Positions 8,134-16,822 of a stretch of 64,000 bases of DNA are shown here, piece by piece. Location of the stretch: contig NZ_VORZ01000001.1 in assembly GCF_007997305.1 (NCBI RefSeq), positions 310,001 through 374,000 of the forward strand, read 5' to 3'. Origin of the DNA: Psychrobacter frigidicola (GTDB lineage: Bacteria > Pseudomonadota > Gammaproteobacteria > Pseudomonadales > Moraxellaceae). The notes below the pieces were generated by a model. It was not told the origin of the DNA. It ran no database searches and saw only the letters and a program-made list of their open reading frames with translations. A program made the translations under genes and the position numbers. The number at the start of each line of letters is the position of its first letter. Positions within the stretch are counted from its first letter, which is position 1.

Positions 8134-8880
8134 ATGAAAATAATAATTAACCAAATTAATATTATCGACTATCAAGTATTAATAAATTCTACATTAATAT
8201 TGAAATCGATAAATGACCATAAAGCTTGTAATGATTTCATGATTTTTCCAGAGCTAGCTCTTACAGGCTTTCCTACGAAAGATAATATTGAGTACTTATG
8301 GGATGAATCAGAAGAACACTTTCAAAATATACTTTTAGCAAGCAAAAATACAGGTTCGACAATAATTATTGGGCATATCGAAAAACAAGATCAGTTTTTT
8401 TATAACTCATGCTTTTTTATAAAAAATGGAGAGGTTATTCACAAGCATAGAAAATCAAAACTTTGGCTTGATGATATCGGTATATTTACGAATGGAAATG
8501 ATTTGTCAGTAATTGAAATTGATAATGTAGTTTGTGGTGCTCAGATCTGCTTTGAACTAGAATTTCCAGAAGGCTCAAGATCACTTGCAAAACTGGGTGC
8601 AGAAATTATTTTTATGCCAAATGGCAATATGTCTCCATATGCAAATGTACATTATGTACTTACTCAAGCTCGTGCCATTGAGAACCAATGTTTTGTGATT
8701 ACGTGTAATAGTGTAGGCGTAGGCCATGGAGGTAAATTTGTTGGAGAAAGCCTTGTTGTATCTCCTACAGGAGAAATTATAAAAAAACTTGATTCAATGC
8801 AAGAAATAGTAGAAGTGAATATAGATTTGAGGGATATAAAGAAATCTGAAAAGGATTACAAATATATAAATTTAATTTAA
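8134..8880 (+). CDS. Carbon-nitrogen hydrolase (nitrilase superfamily)
   Basis: Amidase/nitrilase-fold enzyme that hydrolyses a non-peptide C-N bond. The Glu-Lys-Cys triad is visible as FPELALTGFP (Glu40), HKHRKSKL (Lys107) and GAQICFELEFPE (Cys139). Length 248 fits a single-domain amidase. No signal peptide. The coding sequence is clearly more AT-rich than the core genes to the right, which suggests recent acquisition. A Shine-Dalgarno AAGGA precedes the ATG. Substrate not predictable; omega-amidase or N-carbamoyl hydrolase types are possible. Confidence 0.85.
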   Translation: MKIIINQINIIDYQVLINSTLILKSINDHKACNDFMIFPELALTGFPTKDNIEYLWDESEEHFQNILLASKNTGSTIIIGHIEKQDQFFYNSCFFIKNGEVIHKHRKSKLWLDDIGIFTNGNDLSVIEIDNVVCGAQICFELEFPEGSRSLAKLGAEIIFMPNGNMSPYANVHYVLTQARAIENQCFVITCNSVGVGHGGKFVGESLVVSPTGEIIKKLDSMQEIVEVNIDLRDIKKSEKDYKYINLI

Positions 8881-8976
8881 GAGCACTTAATTTAAGGAGA
8901 AATAAGCCAATATAGAGCAATTATTAGAGTATTAGCTAAACCCCAAAACCGCCTATTGTTTGCACAAAGGATAATT

Positions 8977-9171
8977 ATGGACAATCAAATAGAAACAAAA
9001 TATCTAGTGTGCGCACTTTATGGAAGTACTTATACAGAAGAAATTATTGCAATTACTGACAGGGGAATAATACAACACACTAAGCTAGGTAAACGGATGT
9101 TTCATGACCCTGAAAATATTAGTCTTAAACCTAAGCATGAGGAAAATCTTAAAAATTACTTAGGATCGTAA
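8977..9171 (+). CDS. Small hypothetical protein
   Basis: 64 residues if started at ATG 8977, which has AGGATAATT upstream; an ATG seven codons earlier lacks one. No signal or membrane segment, lysine-rich C-terminus, no family recognised. Downstream of the nitrilase gene by about 100 bases, with low GC like it. It may be an expressed orphan or chance ORF. Confidence 0.4.
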   Translation: MDNQIETKYLVCALYGSTYTEEIIAITDRGIIQHTKLGKRMFHDPENISLKPKHEENLKNYLGS

Positions 9172-9336
9172 CGGAAAAGGTAATTTTGAGTAAATTCTCA
9201 GAGAACATAGCCATGCTAAGATTAAAGATTATGGCATGGAACGCCAATGTCCTGTGGTTGTTGGGTCAAGTGTTGGTGCCTAGCTTTACCAATACTTGAC
9301 CTTAAAATTATGTTTAAATAGGGTGTCATATCATAT

Positions 9337-10080
9337 TTATATTTTCTGACAATTTTGTAGCAATAGATATCCATCTTTAGATTTCTGCAAATCTATTAGT
9401 GAATAAACTGTAGAGTCTCCAAATACACCCTCTTTAACTGTACCTATACTTAACATATAACGACTGTTTGAAAAGACTGGGTTATTTTGTTTACTATACT
9501 GGGGATCGAATTTTAAAAGTTGTAAGGTATTTTCATAACTTACAGTTGCAGTGGAATTACGATTTGCAAGGTGATAAGTCACATCTAATGTTTTATTGCT
9601 ATCACATTTGTAGTTTACTACGGAGTTATGCTGGTTAGAATTACTTTGCTGATCTGTAATATATGCTTTTAAGTTAAATTTAATTTCGGCGTTGGGGTTA
9701 TGACGAGCATCATTACGAGTTTGGCTGACTACTAGTTTATACTCCCCTTTATAAGGTAAGACCTGAAAGTCTCCAGATAATGCTTCTATATTGGTATTAG
9801 TGCCTAAATATTGTAATGTCAAAACCACATTATCGGATGTATTTTCTCTAACCACTCTTAAAACTTGGTTTGAGTTTGCTTTGAATGTATATTCTTGAGA
9901 GTTATAGCCAGTAAGATTGCCCTCTATATTTAAAACTGGGTTATTTGAACCTTGATTTGTAGGCACACTTCTATCATCTATGTGAACATCATGTTTCTTA
10001 CCAGTATTGCTGTTTACATTAGAAGCACAGCCTGCTGTTACAAAAATGGCTATTGCCAAGAAACCCATAATTTTTTTCAT
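9337..10080 (-). CDS. Lipoprotein with two lysozyme-inhibitor-like domains
   Basis: Signal peptide with lipobox TAGC (Cys18), so membrane-anchored in the periplasm. Residues about 48-140 (GNLTGYNSQEYTF..., GEYKLVVSQTRNDARHNPNAE) resemble the beta-rich PliG-like fold seen in periplasmic inhibitors of g-type lysozyme. Residues about 155-247 (VNYKCDSNKTLDVTYHL, NSRYMLSIG, final Cys in LLLQNCQ) resemble MliC/PliC inhibitors of c-type lysozyme. The pairing would protect murein against two classes of lysozyme. Start supported by AAGG upstream. The domain calls rest on pattern recall, and the g-type half is the less certain of the two. Confidence 0.6.
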   Translation of the reverse strand: MKKIMGFLAIAIFVTAGCASNVNSNTGKKHDVHIDDRSVPTNQGSNNPVLNIEGNLTGYNSQEYTFKANSNQVLRVVRENTSDNVVLTLQYLGTNTNIEALSGDFQVLPYKGEYKLVVSQTRNDARHNPNAEIKFNLKAYITDQQSNSNQHNSVVNYKCDSNKTLDVTYHLANRNSTATVSYENTLQLLKFDPQYSKQNNPVFSNSRYMLSIGTVKEGVFGDSTVYSLIDLQKSKDGYLLLQNCQKI

Positions 10081-10112
10081 TTATTAAACCTTATATAATC
10101 TTTGTAATACTG

Positions 10113-10310
10113 ATGAAACCCCGTCCTATCGTTGACACCGTCATTGGTCAGCTGTTAGAACGATTTAATATTTAAAAGGTACGAGCCAAGGACTTGTGGC
10201 ATTTGTAGCATCGATTTATTCGTAAAATTCTGTCGTATAACCTGTGTCTTGTACTCGATAAACAACTTGGAAACCCGCCTATTCAGTTTGAACTGCTTAT
10301 TTCAAGTTGA
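10113..10310 (+). pseudogene. IS982-family transposase C-terminal relic
   Basis: The frame reads MKPRPIVDTVIGQLLERFNI, stop, KVRAKDLWHL, stop, HRFIRKILSYNLCLVLDKQ... ending QFELLIS. This is the conserved C-terminal region of IS982-type transposases with two in-frame stops (at 10173 and 10206). The 5' two-thirds of the element are missing. It lies directly upstream of the polyester-hydrolase gene and between two divergent genes. Confidence 0.75.
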
Positions 10311-10322
10311 AGAGGCGGGTTA
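10275..10322. repeat. Inverted repeat around the end of the IS982 relic
   Basis: AACCCGCCT and AGGCGGGTT are separated by about 30 bases and straddle the transposase stop. This may be the terminal structure of the former insertion element or a terminator. Confidence 0.5.
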
Positions 10323-10400
10323 TCTACTATTATTTTGCCTTAGTATAGATAAATTAGCACAAGCACAACAACACAACCACCCTATAAAAGACTGTTTATC

Positions 10401-11327
10401 ATGATAAAAAATGCCTTACTTTCAAGGGTAATTATCGTTGCAGGCACTCTTATTTTTTCTATGCCGACTTTAGCTGAGCTCACAGTATCTGAGACTACAG
10501 TTGTGATGTCAAACGAAGTATTACCGGCACTGACTCTGTCGAACTGTATCGCAGACAGCGCAATCACTGCTGATGCCCTTTCAAATACTCGTGATAATGG
10601 TCCTTTTACGGTAAGTACCAAACGCGTACCTCGTCAGTCAGCCGATGGCTTCGGTGGCGGCACCATTCATTACCCCACTAATGCTAGCGGCTGTGGCCTT
10701 TTAGGTGGTATCGCCGTAGTTCCTGGTTATGTCTCTTATGAGTCCTCTATAAAATGGTGGGGGCCGCGTCTGGCTTCTTGGGGATTTGTTGTTATCACTA
10801 TCAATACAAGCGATATCTCTGATAATCCAGATAGCAGGGCAACTCAGCTAAGTGCAGCACTGGATCACCTTCTACTCGATAGTACGGTTGGTAATATGGT
10901 AGATCGAGATCGCTTGGGCGCTATCGGCTGGTCAATGGGTGGTGGCGGTGCACTTAAACTGGCAACCGATCGGAGTACAGTTCGTGCCATTATTGCGCAA
11001 ACGCCCTATCACGATACTAGCTATCCCACTATGGACACACCCGCTTTATTCATTGCTTGTGAGAACGACCGTATTGCACCCAACAAGAAATATACCAACG
11101 TTTTCTATAACAATGCTGCTGGCCCTAAAATGAAAGTTGAGGTTAACAACGGCAGTCATTTCTGCGCAAGCCACGGTTTTCACGAAATATTGCTCAGTAA
11201 GCCTGGTATCGCATGGATGCAGCGTTATATAAATGGTGATACTCGCTTCGATCAATTCTTATGTAGCAGTGAGAACTATAATAGCAGTCCTCGTATATCT
11301 TCCTATAATTACGAAAATTGCTTATAG
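10401..11327 (+). CDS. Secreted polyester hydrolase, PETase/cutinase-like
   Basis: Alpha/beta-hydrolase with signal peptide (cleavage near TLA-E, residue 25). Ser178 in GWSMGGGG, Asp223 in ACENDRIAP and His253 in NNGSHFC form the triad; Tyr110 and Met179 would form the oxyanion hole. Type II PETase features are present: Trp directly before the nucleophile, Cys220 and Cys255 placed for the extra active-site disulfide, and a C-terminal Cys288-Cys307 pair. IsPETase has Ser-Cys after the catalytic His; here it is Phe-Cys, and its WDSS loop is YHDT. Cold-active homologues are known in Moraxella and Psychrobacter. An IS982 relic lies directly upstream. Natural substrates are probably aliphatic polyesters or cutin-like esters; PET activity is inference. 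Confidence 0.9.
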   Translation: MIKNALLSRVIIVAGTLIFSMPTLAELTVSETTVVMSNEVLPALTLSNCIADSAITADALSNTRDNGPFTVSTKRVPRQSADGFGGGTIHYPTNASGCGLLGGIAVVPGYVSYESSIKWWGPRLASWGFVVITINTSDISDNPDSRATQLSAALDHLLLDSTVGNMVDRDRLGAIGWSMGGGGALKLATDRSTVRAIIAQTPYHDTSYPTMDTPALFIACENDRIAPNKKYTNVFYNNAAGPKMKVEVNNGSHFCASHGFHEILLSKPGIAWMQRYINGDTRFDQFLCSSENYNSSPRISSYNYENCL

Positions 11328-11556
11328 GCGCATTTTAACGGGATTAATATTCGATAACTATTACAAGCTTTACCACACCTTTTTTACCCTGCGGATACTC
11401 GAGCTCGTCTAGCTCGTTCAGAATATCCATTTATTTTATCCCGTTGCCGAAGTATTATGAATGCGTGTTGTATTGTCCAAAGGGGTTGAACCCAACTAAA
11501 GGAATTGGTAACTTACATAGTGTGCAGATTGACCAAGCAAGCTAAGGAGCGAGGCT

Positions 11557-12753
11557 ATGACTCAAAATAATAATAACTATCATCAGGAAATCTCTAATAC
11601 TTCTAACAAAACGTTAGATACTGACGATAATTGGGTTAAGAAAATATGGGAATGGGCAGACGAATTTGAATTGATCGACTCTGAGGTTCCTCGTCATAAA
11701 GAGGCATTACTAGCTATAAAAAAGCTGGAGATTCTAGAGCCTGAAATGAATGAACGACATTCTAGAGACGTTTATAGAGTGGGCTATATACCCGAGGAAC
11801 TCACTAATCTTACAAATCTCACAGAAATAAATATTAGTGGTATTGATGCCAGTCATTTACCGCAGAATATAGGTCAGCTTACTAATCTGACCAAACTGTC
11901 TATTAGGCATTCTAACCTCATAGCATTACCTGATAGTATCGGACAACTCACTAACCTCACTGAGCTTTTTATTGATGAAAGTCAGCTTGAAAAGCTACCT
12001 GACAGCATTGGACAACTCACTAACCTTAACAGGATGTTTATTGGTCGCTGTAAACTTGGTGCTCTGCCCAGCAGCATCGGGCAACTGAGCAGACTTAAGA
12101 TACTTGATCTCATTCAATGTGATATTGGCGAGCTGCCCGATAGCATTGGGCAACTCACCAATCTTGCTAAGATTTTTATTAGCTATTGTCCGCTTAAACA
12201 CTTACCGGCTAATATTGGTCATCTCACTAATCTTGCTGAATTTGATCTTATTCACTGTGATGTTAGACATCTGCCTGATAGTATCGGTCAACTCACGAAT
12301 CTCCATAAGCTTTATATTAATCACTGCGGGCTTATAGAGCTCCCTGAGAGCATCGGGCAACTTCATAATTTAACTGAGCTTTTTATCAGCCATTGCCCTC
12401 TTCAACAGCTCCCTACCAGCATTGTGCAACTTACCAACTTAATTAAGCTTGATCTTATTCACTGTGAGCTTAATGAGTTACCTAATAGTATTGGGCACCT
12501 TGCTAACTTGGCTGAGCTCAATCTTATTAGCTGTCAGCTTGAGTATTTGCCTGACAGTATTAGTCAACTCACGAAGCTCACTAAACTCGATGTTATTCAC
12601 TGTGTTCTTAGTGACCTGCCTGACAGTCTTGCACAGCTAACCAATTTGGAATGGATTAACCTCGATGGGAATCCGCTTGAGAATCTATCTACGCCGTTGT
12701 TAGACCATCTGCTCACTATAGATTCAGTATCTGGTTTGAAAGGACAGCGATAA
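11557..12753 (+). CDS. Leucine-rich-repeat protein
   Basis: 398 residues: about 80 N-terminal residues without repeats, then about 13 tandem 23-residue LRRs of the type L-x-x-LPxSIGQLTNL-x-x-L. No signal peptide or membrane segment, so it is cytoplasmic or exported by a specialised route. In most repeats the position usually held by Asn is Cys (IHC, SHC, NHC), giving a stacked Cys ladder. The repeats are also visible at DNA level as degenerate 69-bp units, so copy number could vary. Strong ribosome-binding site (AAGGAG). Such LRR proteins mediate protein-protein contacts; partner unknown. Confidence 0.85.
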   Translation: MTQNNNNYHQEISNTSNKTLDTDDNWVKKIWEWADEFELIDSEVPRHKEALLAIKKLEILEPEMNERHSRDVYRVGYIPEELTNLTNLTEINISGIDASHLPQNIGQLTNLTKLSIRHSNLIALPDSIGQLTNLTELFIDESQLEKLPDSIGQLTNLNRMFIGRCKLGALPSSIGQLSRLKILDLIQCDIGELPDSIGQLTNLAKIFISYCPLKHLPANIGHLTNLAEFDLIHCDVRHLPDSIGQLTNLHKLYINHCGLIELPESIGQLHNLTELFISHCPLQQLPTSIVQLTNLIKLDLIHCELNELPNSIGHLANLAELNLISCQLEYLPDSISQLTKLTKLDVIHCVLSDLPDSLAQLTNLEWINLDGNPLENLSTPLLDHLLTIDSVSGLKGQR

Positions 12754-12776
12754 TCAATTTATCACTATCAATCTGG

Positions 12777-14084
12777 TTAATGTAACTTCATTTTTGGTCG
12801 CCCGACGCGCAGTGCTTTTTCAATAATCCATAAGATAAATGTTTTGACGATGCCGTGAATGGCCCGTTGATGCATGCGGTAAAGCGATATATACATAAAA
12901 CGAGCAATTTTTCCTTCAATAAAAAAGCTATTACTGGTCAAATTGCCCATTAAACTCCCTACCGTGTTATAGCGAGACAAATTAACCAGCGATCCATGGT
13001 CTTTATATTCAAAGCTATTAAGGGGCTGATCTTTTAATGTTGCAATCAGGTTTTTCTCGATACATTGTGCCATTTGATGCGCCGATTGGGCACGTGGCGG
13101 TACTTGTGTACCATCGGCTTGGGTAAAGGCGCAGCAATCGCCCAATACAAAGATACTGTCATCGACCGTGCTCTGTAAGAATTGGTTTACTTGAATTTGA
13201 TTGCTACGAGTGATCTCAAAAACCCCCAAATCTTTAATAAAGTCAGGCGCCTTGATACCTGCCGCCCATACCATAATGTCGGCATCAATCTGCTTGTTGT
13301 CTTTAGTGATAAAGCCGTGCTCGGTAGCCTCTTTGACTTGGGTATGCTCATGTACATTAACGCCTAACTTTAATAGCTCAAGTTTAGCGCTGGTCGCAAT
13401 ACGCTCCGGCAAGGCAGGTAAAATACGTGGACCCGCTTCAATCAAATGAATGTGTAGGCGTTTAGGTGACATGTTCGTCAAGCCGTATAGCTTCAATAAA
13501 CCAGAGACATGATACAGCTCAGCCGAAAGCTCCACTCCCGTAGCACCGCCGCCAACAATGGCAATATTGAGTGCTTGCTGTTGATTGTCGTCTTGGTGAA
13601 GGCGCGTAAAGCTGTCGAGTAGTGACAGCTGAAAACGCTGTGCTTGCTGGTTTGAATCCAAAAAATAGCAATGCTCTTTTATACCAGGAGTATTAAAATC
13701 GTTGCTAACGCTGCCTATGGCAATAACGATGTAATCGTAGTGGACACGCCGCTCTGGCAGAATAGTGTGGCCTAACTTATCATAAAGAGGGGCAAGAGTG
13801 ATGGTTTTATCGCTTTGGTTAATATTATAAAATGTCCCAAGCTGAAAACGGTAGTAATGCTTAGCAGCATGCGCTGAGTACACCACACTATCCAAATCAG
13901 GGTCAATAGAGCCTGTTGCCACCTCGTGCAATAATGGCTTCCAAATATGGGTACGATTTTTATCTATTAGTAGTATATCTGCGTGTTTTTTTCTGCCTAA
14001 CTTGTGCCCTAATTGGGTTACAAGCTCTAATCCGCCCGCACCACCGCCAATAACAACGATTTTAGGTATAATAATACTCATCAT
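12777..14084 (-). CDS. ndh: Type II NADH dehydrogenase
   Basis: Non-proton-pumping NADH:quinone oxidoreductase of the inner membrane. FAD-binding dinucleotide fold at residues 8-20 (VVIGGGAGGLE), NADH-binding fold at 174-188 (IAIVGGGATGVEL), and a GDCCA segment near 315 typical of the FAD site. Length 435 agrees with Ndh. The C-terminal 50 residues are basic and amphipathic, consistent with peripheral membrane attachment. AGGA precedes the start. Its stop lies 24 bases from the convergent LRR gene. Confidence 0.85.
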   Translation of the reverse strand: MMSIIIPKIVVIGGGAGGLELVTQLGHKLGRKKHADILLIDKNRTHIWKPLLHEVATGSIDPDLDSVVYSAHAAKHYYRFQLGTFYNINQSDKTITLAPLYDKLGHTILPERRVHYDYIVIAIGSVSNDFNTPGIKEHCYFLDSNQQAQRFQLSLLDSFTRLHQDDNQQQALNIAIVGGGATGVELSAELYHVSGLLKLYGLTNMSPKRLHIHLIEAGPRILPALPERIATSAKLELLKLGVNVHEHTQVKEATEHGFITKDNKQIDADIMVWAAGIKAPDFIKDLGVFEITRSNQIQVNQFLQSTVDDSIFVLGDCCAFTQADGTQVPPRAQSAHQMAQCIEKNLIATLKDQPLNSFEYKDHGSLVNLSRYNTVGSLMGNLTSNSFFIEGKIARFMYISLYRMHQRAIHGIVKTFILWIIEKALRVGRPKMKLH

Positions 14085-14766
14085 GTGGTCCTGAAAATAA
14101 CATAACCAAATATAGACCGCTATGACTATATTAATGACTATTTAATTGGAGTCAGGACGCTAAACCTAACAGGATTAAATATTAATAATACACCTCTTCA
14201 AGCTCAAAAGGCGATAAACAACCGCCCTGTACAGACGCTTTTTATTGAACCAATCAACTAGACTAAAAGTGGCTAGTTCGAAGTTGTTTAGAATCTGCTG
14301 TTTATCTTTCAGCGATCTACGCAAACTTCAGGTAATTGATCTCTACTTAGAAAATACGCTTATGGTAAATGGTTTTACACACAAAAAAGTCACCGATCCG
14401 ATAGCTTGAAAACACCCTCAAAATGTGAGTGACCTTGTAAGATTGCGGTATAAATTGCGGTATATTTCAACAGCCAATAGCTAACAGCATTATCTATCAA
14501 TGCTTACGGCTGTCTGTTTACTTCCTTACTTACAGATCAAACTGCTAAAACAGCGACTTTCGGGACAAGTGAACGCCTATTTTTGATGGGTAGCGACAGC
14601 CAAATGTTGTTAATAGTGTTGTGCATAGCAAAAATCTAAAACGTGAAAACCGCTAAAAATCTTGGGCTATGCCCCAAGTAGAATCGCCTAATATCTCACG
14701 CATAACCCAAAAAAAAGTTCATCTAAATAGATGGGCTAATACATCTCTCTTTTATTAAGTTGAAAC
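14085..14766. other. Gene-free stretch with element copy B
   Basis: About 680 bases without a supportable gene. Between about 14390 and 14535 it carries, in reverse orientation, a diverged copy of the segment at 3308-3435, including GCGGTATAAATTGCGGTAT at 14445-14463. A small hairpin (CTTGGG...CCCAAG) lies near 14662-14680. It may be a remnant of a second mobile element. Confidence 0.5.
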
Positions 14767-15471
14767 TTAAGTGTAGTTCGGTATCGCAGTATTACTAAGT
14801 AGATCTGCTAAGCAGTTTATAACTGACGACATGCCCTGATTGTGCATGTTGTAGACGGCATACATAAGCTCTGTTTTTCTGTCATGTCTGTTTGATTCAC
14901 TGTCCTGCAATATCCGATTTGCTTTATTAGTAATGGCACATCGCAACTGATACTCAGGCGTACCAAATCCACCACTACCAGCAAGCACATTATAGCTATC
15001 ATTAATAATAGCTTCGGAGGAATCCACCATCTCAACTTCAAACGAATTTTCATCAGTCTTATTGCTAAAAGCATTAAGCCATGTAATTGCTGCCATCAAC
15101 TCATCATCGTTTGTGCCAGTGATATTATCAAGATTGCTCACAGTGAAAAGCCGTGCTGGATAACTCTGTATCACTTCGCGGTCATTGAAGAAGGTTGGCA
15201 TAAAATTTAACACACTAAGTTTTCCATTCTTCATGCATTCATGACCATTTATTAATGAGGTGCTAAGGGTTGACATAAACTCGTAGTGGAATAGGTGGGT
15301 CTTAGCGCTAATACGCACTGTATGATTGCACGAGTAGTCGCCAAGCAATCCTACTGGGTTTTCTGTACCACGTGTATTGACGCTAAGGGTTGATGCCAGC
15401 CATTCTATTGTTATTTGTTCGCCGCGGTTGAGGTTTTCATCAAAGTGTTGTGCTAGGTCGATGACTTTCAT
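14767..15471 (-). CDS. Uncharacterised cytoplasmic protein
   Basis: 234 residues, acidic, no signal or membrane segment, no family recognised. The first 20 residues (MKVIDLAQHFDENLNRGEQITIEWLAS) read like a start of a folded domain. The central part has SYPARLFTVSNLD and a Gly-rich GSGGFGTPEYQL stretch. Good ribosome-binding site (GGAGCATCAC-ATG). Isolated gene, flanked left by the repeat-bearing gap, so an accessory origin is likely. Confidence 0.65.
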   Translation of the reverse strand: MKVIDLAQHFDENLNRGEQITIEWLASTLSVNTRGTENPVGLLGDYSCNHTVRISAKTHLFHYEFMSTLSTSLINGHECMKNGKLSVLNFMPTFFNDREVIQSYPARLFTVSNLDNITGTNDDELMAAITWLNAFSNKTDENSFEVEMVDSSEAIINDSYNVLAGSGGFGTPEYQLRCAITNKANRILQDSESNRHDRKTELMYAVYNMHNQGMSSVINCLADLLSNTAIPNYT

Positions 15472-15808
15472 GTGATGCTCCGATTTTTATAGTTTGATTG
15501 CTTTCTAAAGGCTCTATTAAAGTATAGACTCACCTAGATGAAGCTAGTAATGTATGTTGATCTAACGCAATGTGTTATACAACTTATAAATTTTAAGCTA
15601 TAATTGTTTGTTAGGGTTTACATTGTTGTAAGGCGTTACTCGTTTTTTCAATTATTACTAAACTCTATATAACCCCTAGTGTTTTTATTTATCTTAATAA
15701 ATAGTTAATAAAAACAGACAAAAAGCCCTTACAGTGTGTAATGGTCCAGATGAAGTCTACGCTATGCTAATAAAAAGCGGTATCGTCATATTTATTAAGG
15801 GTATTGAG
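15472..15808. other. Intergenic, divergent promoters
   Basis: No gene seen. AT-rich; a TATAAT-like element sits around 15600. It separates the divergent unknown gene and the small lipoprotein gene. Confidence 0.4.
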
Positions 15809-16147
15809 ATGAAAAAAATAACATTGAATACATCATTACGAACCGTAGTATTTACAGCACTCGTATTCACTCTTGTTGGAATAAGTGCCTGTAGTAGTGA
15901 GAAAGAGAACACTAATGCACAATCAAGCGAAGCCATGGCAGTAGATCAAGATGAAGAAAATGCATCTGAAGGAACGGCACCGATGGTGACGAGTGATGAT
16001 AACCTGGCGGCCGAAGCAGAATATAGGGCGACCACTGCAGATACGGACATGTCAGAGTCTACGGATAGCGTTACAAATGATAGTTCAGATAACGATATTG
16101 CCGAGAATCCAAATGCTGATCAAACAGCCGCAGATGGATTACAGTAA
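15809..16147 (+). CDS. Small acidic lipoprotein
   Basis: 112 residues from ATG 15809; an upstream in-frame ATG at 15734 would hide the signal peptide and is rejected. Signal ends in the lipobox ISAC, followed by Ser and a very acidic, Ser/Thr/Asp/Glu-rich tail of about 85 residues with no predicted fold. Probably a membrane-anchored, disordered periplasmic or surface protein. Shares a 57-bp bidirectional terminator with the convergent acidic gene. Confidence 0.7.
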   Translation: MKKITLNTSLRTVVFTALVFTLVGISACSSEKENTNAQSSEAMAVDQDEENASEGTAPMVTSDDNLAAEAEYRATTADTDMSESTDSVTNDSSDNDIAENPNADQTAADGLQ

Positions 16148-16164
16148 ATGATGAAGCAGAGGCA

Positions 16165-16221
16165 TATCTCTGGCTAATAAAAAGCCCTGCATATTGCAGG
16201 GCTTTTTATTAGCCAGAGATA
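16165..16221. terminator. Bidirectional terminator with 27-bp perfect arms
   Basis: Arms 16165-16191 and 16195-16221 are exact reverse complements around a 3-base loop. The inner part AAAAAGCCCTGCA / TGCAGGGCTTTTT is a classical terminator usable from both convergent genes. Confidence 0.95.
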
Positions 16222-16467
16222 CTAGTCTTGTTTACGAGCTTCTTTGATTTTCTCTGCAGCAAATTCCATCCCATCAGCTGCTTTGTCAGCCATTGACCCG
16301 ACCACATCTTTTGCTGTAGTTGTAGCAGTCTCAACTAAAGATACGTCTTCATCGTCTTTAGTGTCAGACCCTTTGTCATCTTTACTGTTTTCAGAGTCAG
16401 ACCTTTTAGTGTCTTCGTGTTTAGTATCGTCGTACTTGTTATCGTCCGTAGTTTTAGAATTACTCAT
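16222..16467 (-). CDS. Small hydrophilic protein with amphipathic C-terminus
   Basis: 81 residues. The first 45 are almost only Asp, Lys, Ser, Thr and Asn. The last 35 (VETATTTAKDVVGSMADKAADGMEF...) form 11-residue-like amphipathic repeats as in LEA or apolipoprotein-like stress proteins. AAGGGATTGAATA precedes the ATG. It is upstream of katE on the opposite strand, and both may belong to a stress response. Family not named. Confidence 0.6.
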   Translation of the reverse strand: MSNSKTTDDNKYDDTKHEDTKRSDSENSKDDKGSDTKDDEDVSLVETATTTAKDVVGSMADKAADGMEFAAEKIKEARKQD

Positions 16468-16822
16468 TATTCAATCCCTTTAATGAAGTTTTTTTCATTT
16501 CTATATGACTAGTACAAACTTTACCATTCTGTTACTTTAACTGTCTGTATGTTATAAGTTTCAATAGGTAAGGTGTGCTAATCTCTGTAATACAAATGGG
16601 AAATTTTTGAATCGAACTAAAGAAAACTTCTCTAGTTTTTTATACTAAATATTCGTTAACTATCAAATATTTAGGCCAATTAATGCCTGTTAAACTAAGT
16701 AGTTTTAACCAAATATCAACAACTTCAAGATGGATATTTGCTTAATATGATTTGGCGTATTTGAACCATAACAAAGTTTTTATGTGACTTAACGTTAACT
16801 AAAATAATAACTAGGATGGATA
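16468..16822. other. Divergent intergenic region upstream of katE
   Basis: 355 bases, AT-rich, no gene. Should contain the katE promoter and peroxide-responsive control, but I cannot point to a convincing OxyR site. Confidence 0.4.

Noticed and set aside
12104..12640. Additional ORFs within the LRR gene
   Set aside because: Out-of-frame readings of the 69-bp repeats.
3308..14535. The inverted TATACCGC elements as terminal repeats of one transposon
   Set aside because: The 11-kb interval lacks any transposase and contains core-like ndh; more probably two separate relics.
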